This document shows, in pieces, positions 1 to 9,708 of a stretch of DNA of 64,000 nt. The first letter of the stretch is position 1, and each line of letters opens with the position of its first letter. Source of the DNA: Ruminococcus sp. GTDB lineage: Bacteria; Bacillota; Clostridia; Oscillospirales; Ruminococcaceae. A model generated the notes under the pieces. It did not search any database and had not been told where the DNA came from. It saw only the letters and a program-made list of their open reading frames with translations. The DNA lies in contig JAFUTU010000040.1 of NCBI GenBank assembly GCA_017484095.1, positions 19,434-83,433 on the forward strand, written 5' to 3'. The position numbers and the translations under genes were made by a program.

Positions 1-452
1 TAAATGCAGAAAACAAAAGCGGTGCGACCCTCGCCAAAAAGGACGACAAGCGCATCACTCCTGTAGGAAAGGTCATCAGAAAAATAAGGTTTGATGAGCT
101 CCCTCAGCTGTTCAATATCCTAAAGGGAGATATGTCCTTCGTGGGACCCAGACCCGAACGCCCCGAGATAGCAAAGAAATACGAGAAAACGATGCCCGAG
201 TTCAAGTACCGCCTTAAAGTAAAGGCTGGGCTTACGGGCTATGCACAGGTAATGGGCAAGTATAACACTACCCCTTATGACAAGCTGAAGCTTGACCTGA
301 TGTATATCGAGAGACAGTCGCTGAGCCTTGATATGAGCATAATCTTCTCAACGATGAAGATAGTTCTCACGCCTGAAGCTACCGAAGGCGTAGGCAGCGC
401 CCCCATTGAGACAAAGCGTGACCGCATAGAGCATGACAGCTCAAAAGACTGA
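1..452 (+). CDS. Sugar transferase, C-terminal part (cut by window start)
   Basis: C-terminal ~149 residues of a bacterial sugar transferase (WbaP/undecaprenyl-phosphate hexose-phosphate transferase family) that begins exopolysaccharide or O-glycan assembly on the lipid carrier at the membrane. Reading frame 3 is open from the window edge. Visible family motifs are KIRFDELPQLFNILKGDMSFVGPRP-like (written here in part: DELPQLFN, GDMSFVGPRPE) and the KAGLTGYAQV segment, in the family order. The N-terminal membrane helix lies outside the window. The ATG at 132 is internal, not a start. Function of the family is well known; the sugar used cannot be told. Confidence 0.85.
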   Translation, partial: NAENKSGATLAKKDDKRITPVGKVIRKIRFDELPQLFNILKGDMSFVGPRPERPEIAKKYEKTMPEFKYRLKVKAGLTGYAQVMGKYNTTPYDKLKLDLMYIERQSLSLDMSIIFSTMKIVLTPEATEGVGSAPIETKRDRIEHDSSKD

Positions 453-507
453 AAACAAAATGCCCGTGAGCACTTTTTGACTGCGCTCACGGGCTGTGTT
501 ATTCTTT

Positions 508-981
508 TCAGAAAAATTCATCCATCCTGTTTGATCTGATCTCAAAAGAGTCCTCACGGTCAGGGCCGTTAGCTATGCGGTAAAACTTCTCTCCGCTCCT
601 TCGGCTGATAGAGATAGACTCCTTATTCAGAAAGATCATTCTGTTCACCTCGTTGCAGTCAAGCAGTGCCAGCTCACTGTCGCCAAGGTCTTCGCTTCCG
701 CAAAGGAGAGCCAGGATAAGGTTCTTGTTTTTCTGCATATGCTCTTTTAAGAGGTCCATATCGTCCTTGATCGAGAATTTCCAGCTGTTTATCCCGTCAG
801 CCCGCGGAGCCTCCTTATGAGTGCGGAATTTCACAAACAGAGTAAAGCTCGCGGATGAGGTCTTTATCTCATAGATGCGCCTGTCGCTGCCGCCTTCGAT
901 GAGGACAGGGTCTGCCCCGTGACTGAGGAGCTTCGAAAGCACTGCTCCGTAATAAAAGTCTGCTGTCCGTATTCTCGACAT
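508..981 (-). CDS. Hypothetical protein, 157 aa
   Basis: I do not recognise this protein. It is soluble, mixed alpha/beta and rich in charged residues, with no signal peptide or membrane segment. The start is taken at 981 because GGAGGGACGATC stands at normal distance before this ATG; a longer frame to 1029 has no ribosome site. The alternation of short strands with acidic and lysine residues (EGGSDRRIYEIK, FTLFVKFRT) recalls nuclease-like folds, but that is only a visual impression. It faces pyrG across a 196-bp intergenic region and is not in an operon. Confidence 0.6.
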   Translation of the reverse strand: MSRIRTADFYYGAVLSKLLSHGADPVLIEGGSDRRIYEIKTSSASFTLFVKFRTHKEAPRADGINSWKFSIKDDMDLLKEHMQKNKNLILALLCGSEDLGDSELALLDCNEVNRMIFLNKESISISRRSGEKFYRIANGPDREDSFEIRSNRMDEFF

Positions 982-1071
982 GATCGTCCCTCCTCTGAAA
1001 GCTATAGTATTTTTAACAGTATAACACATTTTTTCCGATTTTGCAAATTAATTATCAGTCAGGTTTTTGTA

Positions 1072-1100
1072 TTGACTTTTTTGTTCGGATTTGGTATAAT
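1072..1100 (+). promoter_or_regulatory. pyrG promoter
   Basis: TTGACT (1072-1077), 17-bp spacer, TATAAT (1095-1100). A sigma-A type promoter about 78 bp before the pyrG ATG. No PyrR-type terminator or C-tract leader is visible. Confidence 0.75.
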
Positions 1101-1102
1101 GA

Positions 1103-2791
<1,689 letters not shown>

Positions 2792-2794
2792 AAG

Positions 2795-2832
2795 AAGCAC
2801 CCGTGAACTTTTACTTTCACGGGTGCTTTTTT
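2795..2832. terminator. Bidirectional terminator pyrG / nitroreductase
   Basis: Perfect 13-bp stem AAGCACCCGTGAA / TTCACGGGTGCTT with an 8-base loop and U-tract on the + side, A-rich side for the minus transcript. Lies between convergent genes. Confidence 0.85.
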
Positions 2833-2835
2833 ATC

Positions 2836-3360
2836 TCACTTTTTAAAAACTCTTCCTTCTTTTCTGGGAGCTGCCTCCTTGGGCTCGCTGTCACTGTAGC
2901 CAATGGCGCAGTGCCCGATGCCTACATATCCCTCAGGCACGCCGTATCCGTCAAGGATCGCTCTGCCCTCTTCACACTCGCTCTCCTCTTTAGCTCGGTG
3001 TATCCAAATGCTCGATACTCCCAGTGAGTGTGCCGCCAGCATAAGGTTGCCCATAACAAGGCTTCCGTCATAAATGTAAGTCGGGTTATCCTTCGGGGCA
3101 AGCACCCACAGATAGCACGCCGCATTGTAAAACGGATCAAAGCCCTCCTGCCAGCCGCCGATGCGCCTGTTCAGGTCACTGAGCTTTGCCTTGGTCTCAT
3201 CATCTTTGACCACTACCACCACAGGGCACTGTGTACCTCTGCCGTTAGCAGCATAAAGACCTGCCTCGATTATCTCATCTACCAGTGCCTCGGGCACCTC
3301 TTTACCGTTGAAAGCTCTCTCGCTTCTTCTTTCGAGCATTGCCCTGATAACTTCATTCAT
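2836..3360 (-). CDS. Nitroreductase family protein
   Basis: FMN-dependent nitroreductase-like oxidoreductase, 174 aa, shorter than the classical ~215 aa NfsB type and like the compact clostridial members. The N-terminal RRSERAFNGKEVP is the family FMN-phosphate motif and the C-terminal GIGHCAIGY strand is also typical. Substrate unknown; members reduce nitroaromatics, quinones or act in flavin handling. Upstream on the same strand is the small FakA-like gene (19 bp gap), so the two may be co-transcribed. Confidence 0.85.
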   Translation of the reverse strand: MNEVIRAMLERRSERAFNGKEVPEALVDEIIEAGLYAANGRGTQCPVVVVVKDDETKAKLSDLNRRIGGWQEGFDPFYNAACYLWVLAPKDNPTYIYDGSLVMGNLMLAAHSLGVSSIWIHRAKEESECEEGRAILDGYGVPEGYVGIGHCAIGYSDSEPKEAAPRKEGRVFKK

Positions 3361-3379
3361 AGTAAAACTCCTTTCGGCA

Positions 3380-3637
3380 TCAGCCCTTCAGACCTCTTGA
3401 CTGTCTGTCCATATCCTCAACTACGATGTCATATATCTCGCCGAGAGTAGCACAGTATTCAAGCAGCTTCCATGGCTCGTTAGTGTGGAAGTGTATCTTC
3501 ACTGTCTCATCATCACCGATAACGAGCAGGCTGTCTCCCACAAAATGCTCTGTTATGTAATCGTCAAGCTCGTCCTCATCAAGCCCCTCGGCATCTATAA
3601 GGAGCTGAGTATCATATCTGAATTCTATCTCGTCCAT
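3380..3637 (-). CDS. Stand-alone FakA/DAK1_2-like domain protein, 85 aa
   Basis: Small acidic cytoplasmic protein. The stretch GDSLLVIGDDETVKIHFHT followed by N-E-P and LLEYCATLGEI closely matches the region after the kinase domain of fatty-acid kinase FakA (DAK1_2 family), where GDSLVVVGDDD...VHVHTNDP is typical. The kinase (DhaL) domain is absent. The start at 3637 follows AGGAGGTAATACTT. It could be a relic or an adaptor able to contact a FakB-type or DegV-type partner; neither is in this window. Assignment rests on motif resemblance only. Confidence 0.6.
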   Translation of the reverse strand: MDEIEFRYDTQLLIDAEGLDEDELDDYITEHFVGDSLLVIGDDETVKIHFHTNEPWKLLEYCATLGEIYDIVVEDMDRQSRGLKG

Positions 3638-3723
3638 AAGTATTACCTCCTGAAAAATACTAAGGCATTGTAAGCCTTCGCTAACAGTATAGCACATATC
3701 TTCAAAAAAGTAAAGACATACAC

Positions 3724-3752
3724 TTGAAAAAACATACGAACTGTGCTATACT
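3724..3752 (+). promoter_or_regulatory. nadA promoter
   Basis: TTGAAA (3724-3729), 17-bp spacer, TATACT (3747-3752), about 36 bp before the nadA ATG. Confidence 0.65.
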
Positions 3753-3787
3753 TTATAGTGATAAATTGTCCGAAAGGGTTGTTTTTT

Positions 3788-4711
3788 ATGATAAAGGATA
3801 TCCAGCAGAAAATACTTGAACTGAAAAAAGAGAAGGACATCTGTATCCTCGCTCACAGCTATCAGGCAAAGGAGATAATAGAGATCGCCGATATTACGGG
3901 AGATTCGTACAAGCTCTCTGTTGAGGCGGCTAAGGTTAAAAATGAAAACATTCTTTTATGCGGCGTTCACTTTATGGCAGAGACCGCAAAGATGCTATCG
4001 CCCGAAAAGAGAGTTTACCTCTCTCACCCCGATGCAGGCTGCCCTATGGCAGAGCAGATGGAGCCCGAAATGATCGAAGAGATCAAAAAGCGCGAGCCTG
4101 ACAGGAAGGTAGTTTGCTATGTGAACACCACTGCTGCACTGAAGGCTGTTTGTGATGTGTGCGTTACAAGCTCCTCAGCGGTAAAGATAGTTAAGGCTAT
4201 GGAAGCAGATAAGATACTCTTTATCCCTGACTGCAATCTGGGCGCCTTTGTTCAGAGAGCCTGCCCCGATAAGGATATAATGCTCCTGCAGGGCGGCTGC
4301 CCCGTTCATGCGGCAATAACTGCCGATGAGCTCAGAGAGGCGAAGGCTAAGCACCCCGATGCAGTTGTTCTCGTACACCCCGAATGCCGACCCGAAGTGA
4401 CAGAGCTTGCGGACTATGCAGGCTCGACCTCGGATATAATGAACTATGCGGCTAAGAACGATGCGAAGGAATTCATAATAGGAACAGAAAACTCTATCGC
4501 AGAGCATTTGCAGTACCGCTTCCCCGAGAAGGAGTTTTATGTTATGTCAAAGAGGCTTATCTGCCCTAATATGAAGCTGACGACCCTTATGGACGTTTAC
4601 AAGAGCTGTCTCGAAGTGGGGACCGAGACTGAACGCGAGATAAAAATGTCAGATGAGCTGATAGAGAAAGCTAAGGTTTGCATCAATGAAATGATACGCT
4701 TAGGCGGCTAG
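3788..4711 (+). CDS. nadA: Quinolinate synthase
   Basis: Quinolinate synthase A condenses iminoaspartate with dihydroxyacetone phosphate in NAD biosynthesis using a [4Fe-4S] cluster. 307 aa, normal. Family blocks seen in order: ILAHSYQ, CGVHFMAETAK, GCPMAEQM, NTTAALKA, CVTSSSA, PDCNLGAF, QGGCPVH, HPECRPEV, SKRLICPNMK. Cluster cysteines are expected in the CGVHF, GGCPVH and CPNM blocks. The start is at 3788, after GAAAGGG. nadB and nadC, usually adjacent, are not next to it, so the partner L-aspartate oxidase or dehydrogenase must lie elsewhere. Confidence 0.95.
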   Translation: MIKDIQQKILELKKEKDICILAHSYQAKEIIEIADITGDSYKLSVEAAKVKNENILLCGVHFMAETAKMLSPEKRVYLSHPDAGCPMAEQMEPEMIEEIKKREPDRKVVCYVNTTAALKAVCDVCVTSSSAVKIVKAMEADKILFIPDCNLGAFVQRACPDKDIMLLQGGCPVHAAITADELREAKAKHPDAVVLVHPECRPEVTELADYAGSTSDIMNYAAKNDAKEFIIGTENSIAEHLQYRFPEKEFYVMSKRLICPNMKLTTLMDVYKSCLEVGTETEREIKMSDELIEKAKVCINEMIRLGG

Positions 4712-4758
4712 TCGGTCATCATTGTATTCGGTATAAAGATAAAACGAGGAGAATATAC

Positions 4759-6891
4759 GTGGCTAAACAGGTTTACGACAACAGAGAGCTTTCGTGGCTC
4801 AAATTCAATGAAAGAGTGCTTGAGGAGGCACAGGACAACAACACTCCCCTGCTTGAAAGGCTGCTGTTCCAGTCTATTTTCGGCAGCAACCTTGATGAGT
4901 TTTTCAGGGTGCGTGTGGGTTCTATATACGATCAGTCTCTGGTAAACGATGAGGACAAGGACAACAAGTCAAAGATGAGACCGTCGGAGCAGCTATCTGC
5001 AATATTTGCAAGGGTCAGGGAGCTTATGCCCCTGAAGGATAAGTCATACTCCGTTATACTTAAAGAGCTTGAGCTCAACGGCATATTCCACAGGTCGATG
5101 AAGAGCCTTAACAAAGCAGAGCTTGAATTCCTTGACGCTTATTTTTCATATGAGATAAAGCCGTTTTTAAATGCGTTCATAATCGACAAGCGCCACCCGT
5201 TTCCGTTTCTTGTGAACCAGAGCATCTATGCGGTAACAAAGCTAAGCTCAAAATCAGGGCTGCTGATAGGGATAATCGGGTGCAGCGAAAAGTTTCAGCG
5301 CGTGATCTTTCTGCCAAGCGCAGAGGGCGTTATCAATTTTGTTCTGGTAGAGGACGTTATCCTGCATTTTGCAGACAAGGCATTTACAGGCTATAAGATA
5401 GAGGAAAAAGCGCTGATAAGAGTTACCAGAAATGCCGATATAGACGTTGACGAAAGCTTTGACAGAGAGCTTGATTTCAGAGAGAATATGTCAGAGCTTA
5501 TAAAGAAAAGAAAAAGGCTCTGCCCTGTAAGGTTACAGCTTTCAAGGCAGCTTTCCGAAGCTGTGCTGAATGAGCTTTTATCAAGGCTGGAGCTCTCTCA
5601 CAAGCAGGTCTTCACTGAAAAGGCGCCTCTTGATTTCTCGTTCGTGTCATCGGTGCTGGATAAAGCCAAGGATAAAAAAGAGCTCTTCTTTGTAAAGCTG
5701 GAGCCGCAGGCTTCTCCGATGATAAAAGAGAATGTACCTATGATAGATCAGATAGATGAGAAAGACCTGTTCCTCTCCTATCCGTATGAGTCGATAAAGC
5801 CGTTCATAAGGCTTCTCAATGAGGCAGCGGCTGATGACAGCGTAGTGTCGATCAAGATGACGCTTTACAGGGTAGCAAAAAATTCAAAGATAATAAAGGC
5901 TCTCTGTCAGGCGGCAGAAAACGGCAAGGACGTTCTTGTGCTGGTAGAGCTCAGGGCGCGTTTTGATGAAGAGAACAACATCGGCTGGTCAAAGCTTCTG
6001 GAAGAGTCGGGCTGCCGTGTTATCTACGGACCTCAGCGGCTGAAGGTACATTCAAAGCTCTGTCTCATAACAAGAAAGATAGACCGCGATGTTAAATACA
6101 CCGTTCAGGTCGGCACGGGAAACTATAATGAAAAAACTGCCGAGCTTTACACCGACCTCTGCCTTATGACCTCTAACAAGGAAATTGCCGAAGACGCCTG
6201 CGAGGTGTTCAGAACGCTCCAGATCGGAGAGCTTGTTGAGGACACAAAGAATCTGCTGGTAGCACCGAGATGTCTGCAAAACAAAGTGCTTGAAATGATG
6301 GATAATGAGATAAGCATTGCCAAAGCAGGAGGAGAAGGATATGTCGGAGCAAAGCTCAACTCTCTGACAGATAAGGCTATAATAGATAAGATAATAGAGT
6401 GCTCTCAGGCAGGCGTAAAGGTTGAGCTTGTCATCAGAGGTATATCGTGTCTGGTGGCAGGGGTTAAGAACGTTACCGAGAACGTGACCATACGCTCTAT
6501 CGTTGGAAGATATCTTGAGCACGCAAGGATATATATTTTCGGAACCGGCGTAAGAAAAAAGGTATATATCTCCAGTGCCGACTATATGACCCGAAACACA
6601 ACAAGGCGAGTCGAGGTCGCGGCACCTGTACTTGATGAGGACATAAAGGCGCGTGTACTTTATATATTCGACACACAGATGAAGGATAATGTCAAGGCAA
6701 GAGTGATGCAGTCAGACGGCAGATACAAGCGCGCAGAGCGTGGTGATATCGCGATCGATGCACAGACAAGATTCTTTGCGGAGAGCTACGCCAATGCCCC
6801 GAAGCCTGAGCCTGAAAAAGCTCCCGAGCCCGAACAGAAAAAAGGGTTATTTGCAAGGATAAAGGCATTCTTTACTAGGAAGAAGCAGTAA
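4759..6891 (+). CDS. ppk1: Polyphosphate kinase 1
   Basis: Polyphosphate kinase, reversibly transferring the ATP gamma-phosphate to polyphosphate; cytoplasmic/membrane-associated. 710 aa. N and head domains (about 1-315) start with NRELSWLKFNERVLEEA; the two phospholipase-D-like C domains hold the histidines of this family, in KVHSKL (H431, the expected phosphorylated residue) and LEHARIYIFG (H588). Start is GTG at 4759 behind CGAGGAGAATATAC. The last ~35 residues are an unusual Pro-Glu-Lys linker plus a basic helix (GLFARIKAFFTRKKQ). No exopolyphosphatase gene is adjacent. Confidence 0.95.
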   Translation: MAKQVYDNRELSWLKFNERVLEEAQDNNTPLLERLLFQSIFGSNLDEFFRVRVGSIYDQSLVNDEDKDNKSKMRPSEQLSAIFARVRELMPLKDKSYSVILKELELNGIFHRSMKSLNKAELEFLDAYFSYEIKPFLNAFIIDKRHPFPFLVNQSIYAVTKLSSKSGLLIGIIGCSEKFQRVIFLPSAEGVINFVLVEDVILHFADKAFTGYKIEEKALIRVTRNADIDVDESFDRELDFRENMSELIKKRKRLCPVRLQLSRQLSEAVLNELLSRLELSHKQVFTEKAPLDFSFVSSVLDKAKDKKELFFVKLEPQASPMIKENVPMIDQIDEKDLFLSYPYESIKPFIRLLNEAAADDSVVSIKMTLYRVAKNSKIIKALCQAAENGKDVLVLVELRARFDEENNIGWSKLLEESGCRVIYGPQRLKVHSKLCLITRKIDRDVKYTVQVGTGNYNEKTAELYTDLCLMTSNKEIAEDACEVFRTLQIGELVEDTKNLLVAPRCLQNKVLEMMDNEISIAKAGGEGYVGAKLNSLTDKAIIDKIIECSQAGVKVELVIRGISCLVAGVKNVTENVTIRSIVGRYLEHARIYIFGTGVRKKVYISSADYMTRNTTRRVEVAAPVLDEDIKARVLYIFDTQMKDNVKARVMQSDGRYKRAERGDIAIDAQTRFFAESYANAPKPEPEKAPEPEQKKGLFARIKAFFTRKKQ

Positions 6892-6895
6892 TAAG

Positions 6896-7143
6896 GATCA
6901 CGTAGACCTTGAGATAAAGAAGTGTGCTGCTGACTGTTTTCTCCCAAAGCCCGACATGCTCAGGGGAGAGTTCTCCGAGGAAGATCTGATCGAGGAAATG
7001 AATATCATATGATAGGGTTTTACAGAAACGGAGAGACACAGTTCTCGTTTGATCCGACCCGGACAGATGCAGACGACGTGATAGTAGTTATGAAGGCTGA
7101 CGGCAGCAAAGATGTATCGTTAAACGGCAATAAAAAACTGTGA
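6896..7143 (+). pseudogene. Probable remnant of a TrkA/CASTOR-type ion-channel regulatory domain
   Basis: Two short open stretches in different frames join into one protein-like piece. The first (from 6896, stop at 7010) has no start codon; the second begins at ATG 7009 and ends at 7143, so the stop and ATG overlap as ATGA. The second part (MIGFYRNGETQFSFDP, then ADDVIVVMKADG) resembles the C-terminal beta segment of TrkA-C/CASTOR channel domains, where a (G/D)D-hydrophobic-V strand is typical. A frameshifted 3' fragment is the simplest reading; a 44-aa coupled ORF is the alternative. Low certainty. Confidence 0.35.
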
Positions 7144-7153
7144 AGAGTATAAC

Positions 7154-7192
7154 AAAAACGCTTACGGATATCACCGTAAGCGTTTAGTTTTT
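7154..7192. terminator. Terminator before thrH (bidirectional)
   Basis: Stem AAACGCTTACGG / CCGTAAGCGTTT with loop ATATCA, flanked by A-rich and T-rich tracts; serves the + side remnant/ppk and the minus-strand thrH. Confidence 0.8.
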
Positions 7193-7195
7193 GTT

Positions 7196-7804
7196 TTAGT
7201 CCAAAGCTCCCTTTATAGCCTCAAGGAACTCATCGTACTCCTCAAATGCAGGAAGATCAGGGTTCTCTGCCTTGATAGCGTCAGTGCTCCTGAACAGGAA
7301 GCCTGCCTTTGATGCCCTTATCATTCCGAGATCGTTGTGGCTGTCTCCTGCCGCGATAGTCTCAAATCCTACCGACTGCAAAGCCTTTACCGTCGTGAGC
7401 TTTGACTGCGGGCACCTCATCTGATAGTCTGTGATCTCGCCGTTCTCACCAACTACAAGGTTGTTGCAGAAAAGTGTAGGATAACCCAGCTTTTTCATAA
7501 GCGGTCCTGCGAACTGATAGAATGTATCACTGAGGATAAGCACCTGAGAAACGCTTCTCAGCTCGTCAAGAAACTCCTTAGCACCTGGCATAGGGTCTAT
7601 CTTTGCAATAGTCTCCTGTATCTCTTTCAGTCCAAGGCCATGCTCCTTCAGTATCGAAAGTCTGTACTGCATAAGCTTGTCATAATTGGGCTCGTCTCTT
7701 GTCGTCCTACTGAGCTCAGGCACTCCGCTTGCCTCAGAAAATGCTATCCATATCTCAGGCACAAGTACTCCCTCAAGATCAAGACACGTAATATTCATAC
7801 CCAT
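7196..7804 (-). CDS. thrH: Phosphoserine phosphatase / homoserine phosphotransferase (ThrH)
   Basis: HAD-superfamily enzyme, 202 aa, very close in pattern to Pseudomonas ThrH, which dephosphorylates phosphoserine and can move phosphate to homoserine. Visible motifs: CLDLEGVLVPEIWIAF (motif I with the D-x-E variant typical of ThrH), LSDTFYQF (motif II), AAGDSHNDLGM (motif IV). In this organism it probably closes the phosphorylated serine pathway. GGAGG lies before the first ATG (7804) and an in-frame second ATG is two codons on. Single gene with its own terminator. Confidence 0.92.
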   Translation of the reverse strand: MGMNITCLDLEGVLVPEIWIAFSEASGVPELSRTTRDEPNYDKLMQYRLSILKEHGLGLKEIQETIAKIDPMPGAKEFLDELRSVSQVLILSDTFYQFAGPLMKKLGYPTLFCNNLVVGENGEITDYQMRCPQSKLTTVKALQSVGFETIAAGDSHNDLGMIRASKAGFLFRSTDAIKAENPDLPAFEEYDEFLEAIKGALD

Positions 7805-7904
7805 AATTCATTCCTCCCATTGTGTTTTATCGTTCACATTATACCACACATATATGCTAATTTCAAGAGCGAGATGTTAATTTTTTGTCAATCACCGATG
7901 TTTA

Positions 7905-8150
7905 ACGCAAAAAAACTCCCATAGCGGGGTGAGCTATGGGAGCCAAAAATAAAATTATAGGGGAGAAGCCGACAGGTATTACCCTGCCGATTTATATGAA
8001 GGCTTGGGGTAAAAGCCAACATATCACTAATTAAGGGAGCTTTACAGCTCGTCCTGTGATGTGTACATGATAACGCTCCAATGTGTAATGTGTGTGAAAA
8101 ATTATTGTATTGTTTCTGAAAAGTGATCGCCCAATAAAGATATGCTTTCT
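7905..8150 (-). ncRNA. Candidate structured non-coding RNA (minus strand)
   Basis: About 240 bases with no credible ORF but many hairpins read on the minus strand, ending at a clear intrinsic terminator: stem CTCCCATAGC / GCTATGGGAG (7918-7941) followed on the minus strand by seven T. Inside are GAGCT-GTAA-AGCTC, a GGCTT/AAGCC hairpin, a CGGCAGG/CCTGTCG hairpin and an 8-bp CACATCAC/GTGATATG pairing. The 5' end is uncertain; a weak promoter-like stretch lies near 8155-8180. I could not match it to 6S, SRP, tmRNA or RNase P. It could also be a long 3' region, but the adjacent upstream gene is on the other strand. Confidence 0.4.
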
Positions 8151-8171
8151 GCATAACTTTAACGGTAATAA

Positions 8172-8200
8172 TTGACGAATGGTCTTAAAAGTGCTATAAT
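8172..8200 (+). promoter_or_regulatory. Promoter of the phosphatase gene
   Basis: TTGACG (8172-8177), 17-bp spacer, TATAAT (8195-8200). Transcription would start near 8207, leaving an ~83-base leader. Confidence 0.75.
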
Positions 8201-8204
8201 AAAT

Positions 8205-8268
8205 AAAGGATCTCAGCCTCTTGACATAACATATGGCTGCTCTCTCGACCGTGGAGACCCTTTAACTA
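8205..8268 (+). promoter_or_regulatory. Structured 5' leader of the phosphatase mRNA
   Basis: The leader closes on itself: AAAGG-a-TCTC (8205-8214) pairs with GAGA-c-CCTTT near 8254-8263, and AGCC/GGCT pair inside, giving a multi-stem fold before the ribosome site AAAGGAAC. No U-tract terminator is present, so it would act on translation or stability. No known riboswitch class was recognised. Confidence 0.35.
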
Positions 8269-8289
8269 CTTGAAAGGAACAGCAACAGA

Positions 8290-8970
8290 ATGAAAAGCCT
8301 GCTCATATCCACACTTAACACGCGTGAGCTTGGCGGTTACCGCTGCAGATACGGTGTTACTCAGAAAAACAGGATAATTCGCAGCGACCGTATATGCGAA
8401 CCGACAGAGCAAGATATCTCCTATCTCAAGGTCAACGGCATAACTACCGTTATAGACCTTCGCACCGATGCTGATGTTTCTTCAAGTCCCTGCGGTCTGA
8501 CAAAAGATAAAGGATTTTTATATCATCACATCCCCATCGAGGAGGGCGGATACGTACCTTCTTCGTTTGATGATGTGATACCCAGCTACCTTGGTATAGC
8601 AAGAGAGCCAAATATGGCCCGTGTAATGCGCACTATTGCCAAAGCGCCCATGGGAGTGATCTTCAACTGCTGGGCAGGCAAGGACCGAACAGGTGTTACA
8701 GCTGCGATACTGCTCATGCTCTGCGGAGTGTCTGACAGCGATATAATTGAAAACTATATGCTTACCAGGCCCTACAGTGAAGAGCTCTGGAATATGCTGA
8801 GAGAGTTTCGCTCGGAAGAGGAAATGAAAATTATAATCCCGAACGAGCATTTCATCAATGGCTTTATAAACGGCTTTCGCGAGCAGTTCTCAACGCCTGA
8901 GAGATACCTTTCAGACTTGGGGCTCAGCGCCGAAGAAATAAGAACAGTTATTGAAAAGCTGTGCAACTGA
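8290..8970 (+). CDS. Tyrosine/serine protein phosphatase (Y_phosphatase3-like)
   Basis: 226-aa cytoplasmic phosphatase of the bacterial dual-specificity/phosphoinositide type. The P-loop reads NCWAGKDRTG, i.e. C-x5-R with the AGKDRTG signature of this family; the residue before the Cys is Asn rather than His. The N-terminal NTRELGGYRCRYG is the family opening motif and VIDLRTDADV holds the conserved strand. Substrate unknown: protein phosphotyrosine or phosphoinositides. Preceded by a strong promoter and a folded leader; single gene. Confidence 0.85.
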   Translation: MKSLLISTLNTRELGGYRCRYGVTQKNRIIRSDRICEPTEQDISYLKVNGITTVIDLRTDADVSSSPCGLTKDKGFLYHHIPIEEGGYVPSSFDDVIPSYLGIAREPNMARVMRTIAKAPMGVIFNCWAGKDRTGVTAAILLMLCGVSDSDIIENYMLTRPYSEELWNMLREFRSEEEMKIIIPNEHFINGFINGFREQFSTPERYLSDLGLSAEEIRTVIEKLCN

Positions 8971-9033
8971 CAAATATCTGCTGAGTAATACTGTTTGATA
9001 GCTTAAGATATATTTTTAATGAGGTGATAAACA

Positions 9034-9648
9034 ATGAAGGTACTTATTATCAACGGAAGTCCAAGGCTGAACGGCAACACCACTATCGCTGTGAATGAGC
9101 TGGTAAAGGTTTTTGAGGCCGAGAGCATAGAAGCTGAGGTCTGTCGTGTAGGCAACAAGGATATAAGAGGCTGCATTGCCTGCGGCAAGTGTGCCGAGCT
9201 TGGCAAGTGTGTTTTCAATGATGCAGTCAACGAGCTTGCTCCCAAATTTGAGGAGGCTGACGGTCTTATCATAGCGTCTCCCGTTTACTACGCATCGGCA
9301 AATGCAACGCTGATCGCCTGTCTCGACCGACTGTTTTACAGCACTCACTTTGACAAGACTATGAAGGTCGGAGCAAGCGTTGTGGTCGCAAGGCGTGGAG
9401 GCTGTTCGGCAACGTTTGACGAGCTCAACAAGTACTTCACCATATGCAATATGCCTGTAGCATCGAGCCAGTACTGGAACAGCGTTCACGGCAGGCTGCC
9501 GGGCGAAGCTCAGATGGATACCGAAGGCTTGCAGACGATGAGAGGGCTTGCAAGAAATATGAGCTTTCTGATGAAGAGTATCGCTCTTGGCAAAGAGAAA
9601 TACGGTCTCCCCGAAAAGGAGCCGTGGCAGCCCACGCACTTTATTTAA
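9034..9648 (+). CDS. NADPH-dependent FMN reductase-like flavoprotein
   Basis: 204-aa flavodoxin-fold oxidoreductase. N-terminal LIINGSPRLNGNT is the FMN-phosphate loop; SPVYYASANA is the second flavin loop. A cysteine cluster (GCIACGKCAELGKCVF) in the first third is typical of the clostridial iron-sulfur-flavoprotein-like subgroup and may hold a metal centre, although the spacing differs from classical Isf. Role: reduction of flavins, quinones or unknown electron acceptors. Start supported by GAGGTGATAAACA. Ends at a terminator shared with the convergent phosphatase. Confidence 0.85.
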   Translation: MKVLIINGSPRLNGNTTIAVNELVKVFEAESIEAEVCRVGNKDIRGCIACGKCAELGKCVFNDAVNELAPKFEEADGLIIASPVYYASANATLIACLDRLFYSTHFDKTMKVGASVVVARRGGCSATFDELNKYFTICNMPVASSQYWNSVHGRLPGEAQMDTEGLQTMRGLARNMSFLMKSIALGKEKYGLPEKEPWQPTHFI

Positions 9649-9655
9649 AAAACAT

Positions 9656-9697
9656 AATATCCTGCTTTTCTGTAAAAGATCAGCAGGATATTTTTTT
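9656..9697 (+). terminator. Terminator after flavoprotein gene
   Basis: Stem AATATCCTGCT / AGCAGGATATT followed by seven T. Confidence 0.8.
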
Positions 9698-9708
9698 GCG
9701 TTTTTACT

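Noticed and set aside
7905..8150. 6S, SRP, tmRNA or RNase P RNA
   Set aside because: None of the conserved sequence elements that I know for these RNAs is visible; left as unassigned.
7888..8154. 88-aa minus-strand ORF
   Set aside because: No ribosome site, odd composition, and it overlays the hairpin-rich RNA candidate and its terminator.
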